Shown: positions 28,016 through 36,095 of the stretch, piece after piece
Layout of the letters: every line of letters begins with the position of its first letter
Position numbering within the stretch: the first letter of the stretch is position 1
Assembly: GCA_025363815.1 (NCBI GenBank)
Contig: JANYLB010000012.1
Span: 1-64,000, forward strand
Length of the DNA stretch: 64,000 bases
Reading direction: 5' to 3'
Source: Actinomycetes bacterium
Lineage (GTDB): Bacteria; Actinomycetota; Acidimicrobiia; IMCC26256; JANYLB01
Translations under genes and position numbers: made by a program
Notes under the pieces: generated by a model
The model's input: the letters and a program-made list of their open reading frames with translations, nothing else
What the model was told of the DNA's origin: nothing
Database searches by the model: none

Positions 28016-29182
28016 CTACTCGGGCTTTTGGTTTCCTACGACCCACATGCTGAAGAACTGCGAGCCGCCGCCGTAGGCCTGGCCGAGGGCGAGTCCTGTC
28101 TTCAGCTCGACCTGGTAGTCGCCGGCGCGCTCGCGCACCTGCTGCGCGGCTTCACCGAAGCGGATCATCCCCGACGCCCCGATCGGGTTCGACGAAAGCA
28201 CGCCGCCCGATGGGTTCCAGGGGATGTCGCCGTCGGGCGCGGTCGCGCCGGCCTCCGTGAGCTTCCATCCGTCGCCTTCGGCGCAGAACCCGAGGTTCTC
28301 GAGCCACATCGGCTCGTACCAGGAGAACGGCACGTAGACCTCGGCCATGTCGAAGTCTTCTCGCGGGTTGGTGATGCCCGCTTGTGCGTAGACATCGGCC
28401 GCACAATCGCGCCCGGCCTGCGGATTTATCTGGTCGCGCCCAGCGAACATCGTCGGTTCTGAACGCATCGCAGTGCCGTGGATCCAGGCCGCGGGACCGG
28501 GTGCCGCGTCGGCGACGTCTTCGCTGCCGATCACCAACGCCATCGCGCCATCGGAGCTTGGGCAGACATCGAGGTAGCGGAGCGGATCCCAGAGCAGGAA
28601 CGACTCCTCGACCATCTTCAGGTCGATGTCGGCCAGGTGCAGGTGAGCCTTCGGGTTCCGCAACGCGGCAAGGCGGTCTTTCACCGCCACGAGGTGGCCG
28701 ATGTGACGGGGCGCGCCCGATCGAGCCATGTACGCCCGGATCAGGGGTGCGAAGTAGCCGCCGGCGCCGGCCACGAGCGGCGCCTGAAACGGCATCCCGA
28801 CGGTGAGGCCCCACGTTGCGTTGCTCTCCGACTGCTTCTCAAACGCGACGGTGAGAACTCGCTTGTGGATCCCGGCCATCACGAGCTTCGCCGCGACGAT
28901 CGCGGTTGAACCTCCGACGCTGCCGGCCGTGTGTACCCGCAGCATCGGCTTGTTCGCCGCTCCGAGCGCGTCGGCCAGGTACATCTCGGGCATGAGCACG
29001 CCCTCGAACATGTCGGGCGCCTTGCCGATCACGACCGCGTCGATGTCGCCCCAGTCCATGCCGGCATCTTCGAGCGCTTCAACCGCCGCCTCACGCACGA
29101 GGCCGGCGATCGAGACGTCGTGACGAGCCGAGACGTGACGGGTCTGGCCGACTCCCACCACTGCTGTGCGGATTCCCGCCAT
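28016..29182 (-). CDS. ltp3: Thiolase-fold lipid-transfer protein, Ltp3-like aldolase
   Basis: 388-residue thiolase superfamily protein. The position of the thiolase nucleophile Cys reads VHTAGSVGGS, with no cysteine, and the usual GHPxGASG reads SNPIGASG. Loss of the Cys is seen in the steroid retro-aldolases (Ltp2, Ltp3, Ltp4), which cleave tertiary hydroxyacyl-CoA side chains. Gene order DUF35, shorter thiolase, this gene matches M. tuberculosis Rv3521-Rv3522(ltp4)-Rv3523(ltp3), including sizes. Ltp3 and Ltp4 have been linked to C24-branched sterol side chains in Rhodococcus. ATG overlaps the upstream stop (TGATG), which suggests equimolar production. Confidence 0.85.
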   Translation of the reverse strand: MAGIRTAVVGVGQTRHVSARHDVSIAGLVREAAVEALEDAGMDWGDIDAVVIGKAPDMFEGVLMPEMYLADALGAANKPMLRVHTAGSVGGSTAIVAAKLVMAGIHKRVLTVAFEKQSESNATWGLTVGMPFQAPLVAGAGGYFAPLIRAYMARSGAPRHIGHLVAVKDRLAALRNPKAHLHLADIDLKMVEESFLLWDPLRYLDVCPSSDGAMALVIGSEDVADAAPGPAAWIHGTAMRSEPTMFAGRDQINPQAGRDCAADVYAQAGITNPREDFDMAEVYVPFSWYEPMWLENLGFCAEGDGWKLTEAGATAPDGDIPWNPSGGVLSSNPIGASGMIRFGEAAQQVRERAGDYQVELKTGLALGQAYGGGSQFFSMWVVGNQKPE

Positions 29183-30240
29183 CAGTTCCGCTCCCCTTCG
29201 AGCACGCAGACGAGGTTCTGTTGCAGGCACGGACCCTGGGTCGCGTGGGCAACGCCGCGATGAACCGAACCGGAATGGATCCGACTCGCGACCTCGCCGA
29301 TACGGATGAGCCCGCTCGACATGATCGGGTTCGCGCCGAGCGGGCCCCCCGAGGGGTTCACCTCGGTCTCGGGCCCGAGACCGAGGGCAACCCGCAGGAT
29401 CGGCTCCTCGTGGCTGAACTGGGTGTGGAGCTCGGCAACGTCGATCGGGCCGCCGCCGACATCGGCCGCGATCGCGGCCAGCCGCGTCGACTCGGAACGG
29501 GTCAGATCGCGGACGCCCATCGACTGCGGTTCGATGCGGTGCTCGATACCCCGGATCCACGCCGGTCGTTCACACGCGTGATTCGCGATCTCGGCAGCGG
29601 CAATCACAATTGCCGCTGCGCCATCGGTGATCGGGGCAATGTCGGCGTCACGCAGCGGCGCGTGGGTCACCGGCTCACCGAGGAGCACATCGGCACTCAC
29701 GTCGCGACCCGCGATCGCGTGCAGATTCGCGAGTGCGGCGCGCCGATCGCGCGCCGCGATCTCAGCCATCTCGCGCTCGTTGGTCACATTCGCCGCGATC
29801 GCCGCGCACGCCTGAAGAGCCGCTAGATCCACCGTCGACGGCCACAGCGGCATCACCGAGTACGGATCGTTCTGCAGGTTGAAGATCTCGTGCACGTCGC
29901 CGAGCGACGACTTGCCGAACCCGTAGATCAACGCGGAGTCGACGTCGCCGACCTGGATCGCGACCCACGCTTCGTACAGCGCCCAGGCCGCGTCCATCTC
30001 CAGATGGCTCTCCTTGATCGGCGGCCACGCGCCCACGGCGTCGAGCCCCTGCACGAACGTGAACGGCCCCCCCGACAGGTAGTCACACGAACCCGACACG
30101 GTGAAGCCGATATCGTGGCGATCGATCCCAGATTGCGCGATCGCGTCGCGCACCACCGGGATCACGAATTCGACCTCGTTGCGCTCCCGGTCATGCTCGG
30201 CAATGTCCTGCGCGAACGCAATTACCGCGACATCTCTCAT
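29182..30240 (-). CDS. ltp4: Thiolase-fold lipid-transfer protein, Ltp4-like
   Basis: 352-residue thiolase-fold protein, shorter than its neighbour. The nucleophile region reads ESHLEMDAAWALYEAW, again without Cys, and the C-terminal loop is NPSGGPLGANPIMSSG, lacking the His of active thiolases. By order and size it corresponds to Ltp4 (Rv3522). It probably forms a complex with the Ltp3-like protein and the tandem DUF35 protein; whether it is catalytic or structural is unknown. The ATG at 30240 is chosen because family similarity begins there (MRDVAVIAFAQ). Confidence 0.83.
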   Translation of the reverse strand: MRDVAVIAFAQDIAEHDRERNEVEFVIPVVRDAIAQSGIDRHDIGFTVSGSCDYLSGGPFTFVQGLDAVGAWPPIKESHLEMDAAWALYEAWVAIQVGDVDSALIYGFGKSSLGDVHEIFNLQNDPYSVMPLWPSTVDLAALQACAAIAANVTNEREMAEIAARDRRAALANLHAIAGRDVSADVLLGEPVTHAPLRDADIAPITDGAAAIVIAAAEIANHACERPAWIRGIEHRIEPQSMGVRDLTRSESTRLAAIAADVGGGPIDVAELHTQFSHEEPILRVALGLGPETEVNPSGGPLGANPIMSSGLIRIGEVASRIHSGSVHRGVAHATQGPCLQQNLVCVLEGERN

Positions 30241-30328
30241 GCTCCACGCTCCTGGAGGGCACGGGCCGCTCGGGCCTCGGCGTGGACGCCGCCGGACGGC
30301 AACGGCGTCGATTGAATCGGTCCCGGGC

Positions 30329-31291
30329 TCATGCGTACTCCCGGTAGCTCTCGTAGGGGGCATCGGGTTCGCCGTTCGGCTCGAACCACTTGACGCTCGC
30401 GGCGTTGGCTACGAGCACATCGGCCCAGATCGCCTTGACCCGCAGACCCATCCGGACCTCGTCGGCTGCCAGACCCTGGATAAGGCCGAACCACGGCGTG
30501 TTCGCGCCATCGAGCAGGATCTGCGCGCAGACGTAGGGGATCTCCGGCGACGTCTCCGACAGCCCGGGCACGTTCACGACGCAGTACGTAGTCACTGTTC
30601 CGACATCGGCGACCTCGACCTCGATCTCGGTGGCCTCGCCCGATGTCGGGTCAGAGCCGCGCGGCGGGAGGTACACCTGGTCGGAACCGACGGCGCGTTG
30701 GCCGATCATCTTTCCCTGCGCGAGACCGAGGAGATACTTGCTCGGCGCGGTTCCTGCGTTGATCTCGTACTCGAGGCGGGTCGGGGTGACGATACCGGTG
30801 ACGGGTTCCGCGTCGGGAGCGGGCTCCGGTATCACGAGCGGCTCCGAGCCCTCCGGAACGAATGCTTCGATGTCTCGGATCGAGCCGATCCGTTCCGTAC
30901 GCCACCGGGGCTGGACCCGGAGTCCGACGCTGAGTGCGTCGGGTCCATCGACGGCGACCGCGTGCAGCATCGAGGTGTCGGCACCGTCGAGGCGGATGAG
31001 CGCCCATCCGAACGGATGGTCCAACGGCTGCTTGTCGACGCGCGGCTGGGCGACCCACGTCCAGGCGGTCACGACTCCGCACGGTCCGACCTCGACGAAC
31101 TCGCCCGTCGCCTGCGCGGTGTACGGGTCGTACTCGGTCGGCGGAACGAGCACCTTCCCGTCGCTCCCCCGCACGCCCTCGATCCGACCGTCACGCAACC
31201 CGGTGAGGAACCGGCCGATGACGGGACCGACGGAGCGGGTGTAGCCACCCGGGTATTCGAGGACGTGTTTCTCGACCAGCACTTCGGTCAT
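30329..31291 (-). CDS. Tandem DUF35 OB-fold protein, partner of Ltp3/Ltp4
   Basis: 320 residues with two DUF35-like OB-fold units (about 1-160 and 161-320), the second repeating the first in outline (RFLTGLRDGRIEGVRG versus KYLLGLAQGKMIGQRA). DUF35 proteins bind thiolase-fold aldolases and often carry a zinc ribbon; here neither unit has the CxxC pairs (GSDGKVLVPP, GSDQVYLPP), so no zinc is expected. Size and position match Rv3521. The ATG follows AAAGGAA. Inferred role: substrate channel or scaffold for the Ltp3/Ltp4 complex. Confidence 0.83.
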   Translation of the reverse strand: MTEVLVEKHVLEYPGGYTRSVGPVIGRFLTGLRDGRIEGVRGSDGKVLVPPTEYDPYTAQATGEFVEVGPCGVVTAWTWVAQPRVDKQPLDHPFGWALIRLDGADTSMLHAVAVDGPDALSVGLRVQPRWRTERIGSIRDIEAFVPEGSEPLVIPEPAPDAEPVTGIVTPTRLEYEINAGTAPSKYLLGLAQGKMIGQRAVGSDQVYLPPRGSDPTSGEATEIEVEVADVGTVTTYCVVNVPGLSETSPEIPYVCAQILLDGANTPWFGLIQGLAADEVRMGLRVKAIWADVLVANAASVKWFEPNGEPDAPYESYREYA

Positions 31292-31342
31292 GCGGTTCCT
31301 TTCGCGTGGTGCGGCGCCAAGTCGGTAGTCGGCCAGGTTCGA

Positions 31343-32893
31343 TCAGATCGCGCGCTCGCGGCCTTCCCAGTACGGATCGCGTAGCTTGCGCTTCAGCAAC
31401 TTGCCGGTTGGCTCACGCGGCAGCGCGTCCGAGAAGTCGATCGTCTTCGGCCACTTGTACTTCGCGAGCCGGGGTCGGAGGTATTCGAGGATCTCTTCGG
31501 CGAGCGCGTCGCTCGGCTCTACACCGGGCGCGAGCTCGATGACCGCTTTGATCTGCTCACCCCAGTCGTCGTCGGGAATGCCGAACACCGCCGCGTCGGC
31601 GACAATGGGGTTCGTCAGGATCTCGCCCTCGATCTCGGCCGGGTAGATGTTCACACCGCCGGAGATGATCATGTCGGACTTGCGGTCACACAGGAACAGG
31701 TAGCCGTCGTCGGTGAGATAGCCGATGTCGCCGACGGTGAAGAACCCGTCGAGACGGTTCTCCTCGGTTTTGGCCTTGTCGCCCTTGTATTCGAACTGCG
31801 CGGTGTCCATCTTCATGTAGACGGTTCCGGGTGTTCCGGCCTCGACGTCGTTGAACTCGTCGTCGACGATGCGCAGCGTAGAGATGGGCCACGCGGTGCC
31901 GACGGTACCGGGATGCTCGAGCCACTGCTCGGGGGTTGCGAGCGTGCCGCCGCCTTCGGTGGCCGCGTAGTACTCGTAGATGACCGGACCCCACCAGTCG
32001 AGCATCTTGGTTTTGACCTCGATCGGGCAGGGTGCCGCCGCGTGGATCGCCCACTGCATCGACGAGACGTCGTACTTGGCCCGCACCTCTTCGGGGAGGG
32101 CGAGCATGCGGTGGAACTGCGTCGGGACCATGTGCGTGTGGGTGACGCCGTAGCGCTGGATCTTCTCGAGTGTGTCCTCGGGCTGCCACTTGTCCATGAA
32201 CACGAGCGTGTGACCCGCGTGCAAGGCGTTTCCGCCGAAGGTGGTTACCGCGGTGTGATAATTCGGCGACGTCACGAGGTGGACGTTCCCGCCCTGGGGC
32301 GGGATGCCGAACAGCATGAGGAACAGCGAGTTCATTTCCGCGCTGACGTCGACATCGGCGTCGACAAGGGTGCGGCGCACCCCCTTGGGCTGACCGGTTG
32401 TGCCAGAGGTGTAGTGCATCGTCTGGCCGGGGCGGCGATCATCGGGCCGGGTATCGGGCTGACCCTCGAGTAGTTCCTCAACCGGCCGGAAGCCGGGGAT
32501 GGCTCCGCCGACGGAGAAGCGGGCAACCGCGGGAATGTCGAGCCCCTCGACAGCCGCGATGCCGGTCTCGGCGTAGCGCTGGTGCACGAAAAGGGTCTTC
32601 GCCTCGCAGTCCTCGACGATGTATGCGATCTCAGGACCGGTCAGGTGGAAGTTGATAGGGGTGAGGTAGAAGCCGGCCTGGGTCGCGGCGAGGAACAGCT
32701 CGACCGGCGCGATGCCGTTGGGCAGCATCGCGGCGATGGCATCACCGGGCTGGAGGCCCAGGCCGCGCAGACCGTGCACCAGCCGGTTCGACCGCGCGAG
32801 AAGCTCACCGGCCGAGTACTCGGTGCCATCGGGGTCGACGACCGCGAGATACGACGGATCTTCGGTCGCATGGACCCAGAACCCACCGGCCAT
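31343..32893 (-). CDS. Fatty-acid/steroid acyl-CoA synthetase (FadD family)
   Basis: ANL-superfamily AMP-forming ligase, 516 residues. ATP/AMP motifs: YTSGTTGQPKG (161-171), YYAATEGGG, and GDIGYLTDDGYLFLCDRKSDMI-type hinge (GDIGYLTDDGYL, then DRKSD); the catalytic lysine is in REPTGKLLKRKLR near the C-terminus. It activates a carboxylic acid to CoA thioester; a sterol side-chain or ring-derived acid is inferred because it heads the KstR-type operon. Which of the mycobacterial FadD17/18/19-like enzymes it matches cannot be fixed by eye. First gene after the 32938 operator. Confidence 0.9.
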   Translation of the reverse strand: MAGGFWVHATEDPSYLAVVDPDGTEYSAGELLARSNRLVHGLRGLGLQPGDAIAAMLPNGIAPVELFLAATQAGFYLTPINFHLTGPEIAYIVEDCEAKTLFVHQRYAETGIAAVEGLDIPAVARFSVGGAIPGFRPVEELLEGQPDTRPDDRRPGQTMHYTSGTTGQPKGVRRTLVDADVDVSAEMNSLFLMLFGIPPQGGNVHLVTSPNYHTAVTTFGGNALHAGHTLVFMDKWQPEDTLEKIQRYGVTHTHMVPTQFHRMLALPEEVRAKYDVSSMQWAIHAAAPCPIEVKTKMLDWWGPVIYEYYAATEGGGTLATPEQWLEHPGTVGTAWPISTLRIVDDEFNDVEAGTPGTVYMKMDTAQFEYKGDKAKTEENRLDGFFTVGDIGYLTDDGYLFLCDRKSDMIISGGVNIYPAEIEGEILTNPIVADAAVFGIPDDDWGEQIKAVIELAPGVEPSDALAEEILEYLRPRLAKYKWPKTIDFSDALPREPTGKLLKRKLRDPYWEGRERAI

Positions 32894-32937
32894 GCGTTTC
32901 CCCCTCGAGTCGCGTCCTCCGTGCGGAACGGCCCAAG

Positions 32938-32951
32938 TAGAACACGTTCTA
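32938..32951. promoter_or_regulatory. Perfect KstR-type operator in the divergent fadD/crotonase promoter
   Basis: TAGAACACGTTCTA is a full palindrome and a perfect match to the KstR consensus TNNAACNNGTTNNA known from mycobacteria and rhodococci. It lies 44 bases upstream of the fadD ATG. Ten bases on, CGCAACACGTTGGG (32961-32974) repeats the AACACGTT core without the outer T/A. Together with 33010-33023 it makes a cluster of three sites in one 177-base intergenic region. Confidence 0.82.
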
Positions 32952-33009
32952 TTCGGAGGCCGCAACACGTTGGGCGGGCCCGCCCGATGAGCCCGCAACC
33001 GGCTCGACG

Positions 33010-33023
33010 TAGAATCGGTTCCA
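33010..33023. promoter_or_regulatory. KstR-like operator before the crotonase gene (one mismatch)
   Basis: TAGAATCGGTTCCA fits TNNAACNNGTTNNA except for AAT in place of AAC. It lies 47 bases upstream of the crotonase ATG on the plus-strand side of the divergent region, so it may serve that promoter while the site at 32938 serves fadD. Confidence 0.55.
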
Positions 33024-33070
33024 CCACTCGGAAGCTCCGGGTGTCCCCTACGAGGAGCGCACCGAGACCC

Positions 33071-33883
33071 ATGGCCGACTTGCTGCCAATGAGCACCAGG
33101 CACTGCACCGTCGAGCGCGACGGCCATGTCGTCACGTTGACGATGAACCGACCCGAGGCTCGCAACGCCCTGAGCCCCGACATGCTCGTCGGCCTCGCCG
33201 ACGGGTTCACCTACGTCGACGAGACCCCCGAGGTCCGCTGCGCGATTCTCACCGGTGCCGGCGGAACCTTCAGCTCCGGTGCCGATCTCAAGGCGATGGG
33301 AACCCCTTCTGACGACGCGCACGTGCGCGAGCGAATGGCGTCGGAACCGAACCTGCACTGGAAGGGTCTGCTGCGCGATTACCGCCTGAAGAAGCCGCTC
33401 GTCGCGGCGATCGAGGGCTACGCCGTCGCCGGAGGGACCGAGATGCTTCAGGGAACCGACGTCCGCGTCGCGGCCGACACCGCGATCTTCGGGGTATGGG
33501 AAGCACGCCGCGGGCTGTTCCCACTCGGTGGGTCGGCGGTTCGACTACCTCGCCAGATTCCCTACGCCCAGGCGATGGACATCCTCTTGTCGGCTCGACC
33601 GGTGACCGCGCATGAAGCGCTGCAGATCGGACTGATCTCGCGCCTCGCGCCAGAGGGGCACGCGCTGAGCGTCGCCCGCGCCGTGGCCGAACAGATCGCG
33701 GCGTGCGGTCCGCTGTCGACCCAGGCGATCCTGCGCGCGTTCCGCGAGACCGAAGGCATGCCCGATGCTGAAGCCATGACCCATCAGGACACGATCGGCT
33801 GGGAGGTGTTCGCCTCCGAGGACGCCCAGGAAGGGCCGCTCGCGTTCAAGGAGAAGCGGGCACCCCGGTTCACGGGGAGATAA
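33071..33883 (+). CDS. Enoyl-CoA hydratase/isomerase (crotonase family)
   Basis: 270-residue crotonase. NRPEARNALSP at the N-terminus, oxyanion-hole segments GTFSSGADLKAM and IEGYAVAGGTEM, and an active-site acid in FGVWEARRGLFPLGG. It should hydrate or isomerise an enoyl-CoA in sterol side-chain or ring beta-oxidation; the exact substrate is unknown. ATG at 33071; an internal Met six residues on is another possible start. It is followed after 2 bases by the thioesterase gene and then kstR, forming a likely three-gene unit. Confidence 0.9.
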   Translation: MADLLPMSTRHCTVERDGHVVTLTMNRPEARNALSPDMLVGLADGFTYVDETPEVRCAILTGAGGTFSSGADLKAMGTPSDDAHVRERMASEPNLHWKGLLRDYRLKKPLVAAIEGYAVAGGTEMLQGTDVRVAADTAIFGVWEARRGLFPLGGSAVRLPRQIPYAQAMDILLSARPVTAHEALQIGLISRLAPEGHALSVARAVAEQIAACGPLSTQAILRAFRETEGMPDAEAMTHQDTIGWEVFASEDAQEGPLAFKEKRAPRFTGR

Positions 33884-33885
33884 CG

Positions 33886-34542
33886 ATGTCGGAAGCGGCA
33901 CCGGGGTTTCCGGATGCAGCCGAGTTCGGTACACCCGAGCGGGCACAGATCGCGGAATCTGTCCGCGCCCTGATCGACACTTTGATGCGCAACGACAACG
34001 CGGCACCGGGGACACTCATCGGTGCCGCCCAGATCGTCGATCAGGTCACTGCGTCGCTCGGCGGCGACCGACGCGCCGAAGGTGCCGGCTATCGCCCCCG
34101 CAGTCACGGCGACTACCTCCCGCGCAGCCCGGTCGTCGGCGACGCCAGCCCCCTGTCACCCCGCCTCGACTGGGAGGTCGTCGACCGTCGCGTCTTCGCG
34201 ACGGGTCGATTCGGCGCCGCCTACGAAGGCCCGCCCGGCTACGTGCACGGCGGAATGGTTGCCCTGGCATTCGATGAGGTGCTCGGCATCGTCAACATCG
34301 CCAACGACAACCCGGGGATGACCGCCACGCTGAAGATCCGGTATCGACGACCGACTCCGCTCTTCACCGATGTGCGCTTCGAGGCGTGGGTCGAGCAGGT
34401 AGAGGGGCGCCGCATCCACTCGCTCGCAGAGCTCTGGGCCGGTGACACGTTGTGCGCCGAGGCCGACGGGCTGTTCATCCAACCCCGCCCAGAGGTCGCG
34501 GCGCAGTACTTCGGTACCGACCCCGCGACCGGTTCCGGATAG
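33886..34542 (+). CDS. PaaI/THEM4-like hotdog thioesterase
   Basis: 218 residues with a C-terminal hotdog domain. The signature GPPGYVHGGMVALAFDEVLG carries the family's HGG and the acid on the following helix; ATLKIRYRRPTPL is the central strand pair. Likely hydrolyses an acyl-CoA of the sterol pathway, releasing CoA, though substrate is unknown. The first 80 residues are not part of the hotdog fold and look helical. Starts 2 bases after the crotonase stop. Confidence 0.85.
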   Translation: MSEAAPGFPDAAEFGTPERAQIAESVRALIDTLMRNDNAAPGTLIGAAQIVDQVTASLGGDRRAEGAGYRPRSHGDYLPRSPVVGDASPLSPRLDWEVVDRRVFATGRFGAAYEGPPGYVHGGMVALAFDEVLGIVNIANDNPGMTATLKIRYRRPTPLFTDVRFEAWVEQVEGRRIHSLAELWAGDTLCAEADGLFIQPRPEVAAQYFGTDPATGSG

Positions 34543-34563
34543 CGGATGGCGCTGCAAGCCGGC

Positions 34564-34577
34564 TGAAACCGGTTCTA
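34564..34577. promoter_or_regulatory. Perfect KstR-type operator upstream of kstR
   Basis: TGAAACCGGTTCTA matches every fixed base of TNNAACNNGTTNNA. It lies 33 bases before the GTG start of the kstR-like gene, in the 68-base gap after the thioesterase gene, as expected for an autoregulated repressor. The eight fixed bases, six of them A/T, are rare by chance in DNA of this composition. Confidence 0.82.
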
Positions 34578-34610
34578 GTCAGATTGACCTCATCCCGGTA
34601 CCCTGCCGCG

Positions 34611-35228
34611 GTGGCCACGGCTCCCGAGCACCTGCCCGACAACACCCCGGCGGCCCGCGCCCAGGGCCGGGCGGCCGAGACCGCGGCCCGGCGGCGTCGC
34701 CTCCTCAAGGCCGCCACGACCCTCGCGGGTGAAGGCGGATACGACGCCGTGCACATGCGGGCGGTCGCGGCCCAGGCCGGCGTCGCCCTGGGCACCCTTT
34801 ACCGGCACTACGCCTCCAAGGATCAGCTGCTCGTCGCGGTGCTGGTCGATCAAGCCGACGCGCTCCAGGGCGCGCTCACCCGTCGACCGGCGCGTGGGCG
34901 CACGAGCGCAGATCGTGTCGCAGACGTGCTCGAGCGAGCGTGCCGTGCCCTCGAGCGTGAGCCACGCCTCACGGGTGCGATGGTCACTGCCCTGTCTTCC
35001 ACCGATCCGGGCGCGGCATCCGCGGTGCTCTCGGTCGAGGAACGGCTCCAGACGATGATGGCCGATGCGATCGACGGCGCGACCGTCAGCCAGCTCGACG
35101 CGGTGCTGCGCACTCTCGGCCACGTCTGGTTCTCGGCCATGGTCTCGTGGGTCGCCGGCAAGACCGACGGGAACCGGATGCGCGCCGACCTCGAGTCGGC
35201 CGCGCACCTTCTGCTCGATCCTCGCTGA
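34611..35228 (+). CDS. kstR: TetR-family repressor, KstR-like regulator of sterol catabolism
   Basis: 205 residues from GTG. The helix-turn-helix (about 42-75) reads GGYDAVHMRAVAAQAGVALG then TLYRHYASKDQLL, strikingly like KstR of mycobacteria (GGYEAVQMRAVA, VGTLYRYFPSK, as I recall). The ligand domain also follows KstR: LEREPRLTGAM, DPGAASAVLSVEERLQTMM and LRTLGHVWFSAMVSWVAG. Known KstR proteins repress uptake and upper-pathway sterol genes and are released by a 3-oxo-cholestenoyl-CoA type ligand. Perfect KstR boxes upstream of this gene and of fadD support the assignment and autoregulation. Confidence 0.87.
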   Translation: MATAPEHLPDNTPAARAQGRAAETAARRRRLLKAATTLAGEGGYDAVHMRAVAAQAGVALGTLYRHYASKDQLLVAVLVDQADALQGALTRRPARGRTSADRVADVLERACRALEREPRLTGAMVTALSSTDPGAASAVLSVEERLQTMMADAIDGATVSQLDAVLRTLGHVWFSAMVSWVAGKTDGNRMRADLESAAHLLLDPR

Positions 35229-35236
35229 CCCCTGGC

Positions 35237-36082
35237 CTAGGAACCTCCCAGAGCGGGGATCACGAGCTCCCCGAGGCGGGTCGCGTTCTCGGGATCGGAG
35301 GAGTCGATCGGGCCGAGGATCACCCAGTCTGCTCCGAGCTCGGCGAACGCACGGATCCCCTCGGCCACCCGCTGCGGTCCCCCCACGAGCACCCCCGCTC
35401 CGGCACCGAGCCGCTCCGCCTTCTCGTCTGCCTGTTCGTCAGTGCCACCGAGCACGACGAGGCCGCCCCACGAGAGCGTCAATGCGTCTGGGTCGCGTCC
35501 CGCCCCTGCCGCCAACCCCCGAACCTGGGCGGCTTCGGCGCCGAACCGGGACAAGCTGGCGCCCCATCGATTCCACCCGTCGGTCCGGGCTGCAACCGCC
35601 CCGACATGGGCAGCGCTCCCTCCGACCCATACGGGGTACCCCCGGTCCGCGAGCTCGGCGACGGTGGCTTCAACCGCCACGACCCGTTCGGCCTCGCTTC
35701 CGAAGCCGAGGCCGTAGCTCTCGTTCTCGATCCGGCTCTCCGAGTCGCCCGCGCCGACCGCCGCTATCAGCCGACCGCCACTCACTCGCTGCACCGTGTC
35801 GAGGGCAACACCGAGAGTCGCCGGCGGCCGTAGGGTCGCGCGCGCCACGAGGGTGCCCAGGGCTACACGACTGGTTTCGGCCGCGACCGCGCCGAGCAAG
35901 GTGGAGCACTCGAGTGCCGGCCGCTCTGTGCCGTCGGCGGCAACCCGAAAGAGGTGGTCGTACACGAACACGCCGTCGACGCCGGCCGCCTCCGCTGCGA
36001 TCGCTACCGCGATCGGGATCTGCGGATCGTCGCAGAACGACGGAAGCGTGATCCCGACTCGCAGCGGTGCCGGGCCGATCAT
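35237..36082 (-). CDS. LLM-class flavin/F420-dependent oxidoreductase
   Basis: 281-residue luciferase-like monooxygenase fold protein. N-terminus LRVGITLPSF, then VFVYDHLF, VALGTLVARATLRPPATLG and GRLIAAVGAGDSESRIEN place it in the LLM family, where actinobacterial members often use F420. The reaction is unknown. An F420-type LLM (Rv3520c) sits by the ltp3/ltp4 genes in M. tuberculosis, so a sterol role is possible, but here it is on the opposite strand from kstR, 13 bases after the glucokinase gene. ATG at 36082; an in-frame GTG four codons earlier is possible. Confidence 0.85.
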   Translation of the reverse strand: MIGPAPLRVGITLPSFCDDPQIPIAVAIAAEAAGVDGVFVYDHLFRVAADGTERPALECSTLLGAVAAETSRVALGTLVARATLRPPATLGVALDTVQRVSGGRLIAAVGAGDSESRIENESYGLGFGSEAERVVAVEATVAELADRGYPVWVGGSAAHVGAVAARTDGWNRWGASLSRFGAEAAQVRGLAAGAGRDPDALTLSWGGLVVLGGTDEQADEKAERLGAGAGVLVGGPQRVAEGIRAFAELGADWVILGPIDSSDPENATRLGELVIPALGGS

Positions 36083-36095
36083 GCGATCGACCACG

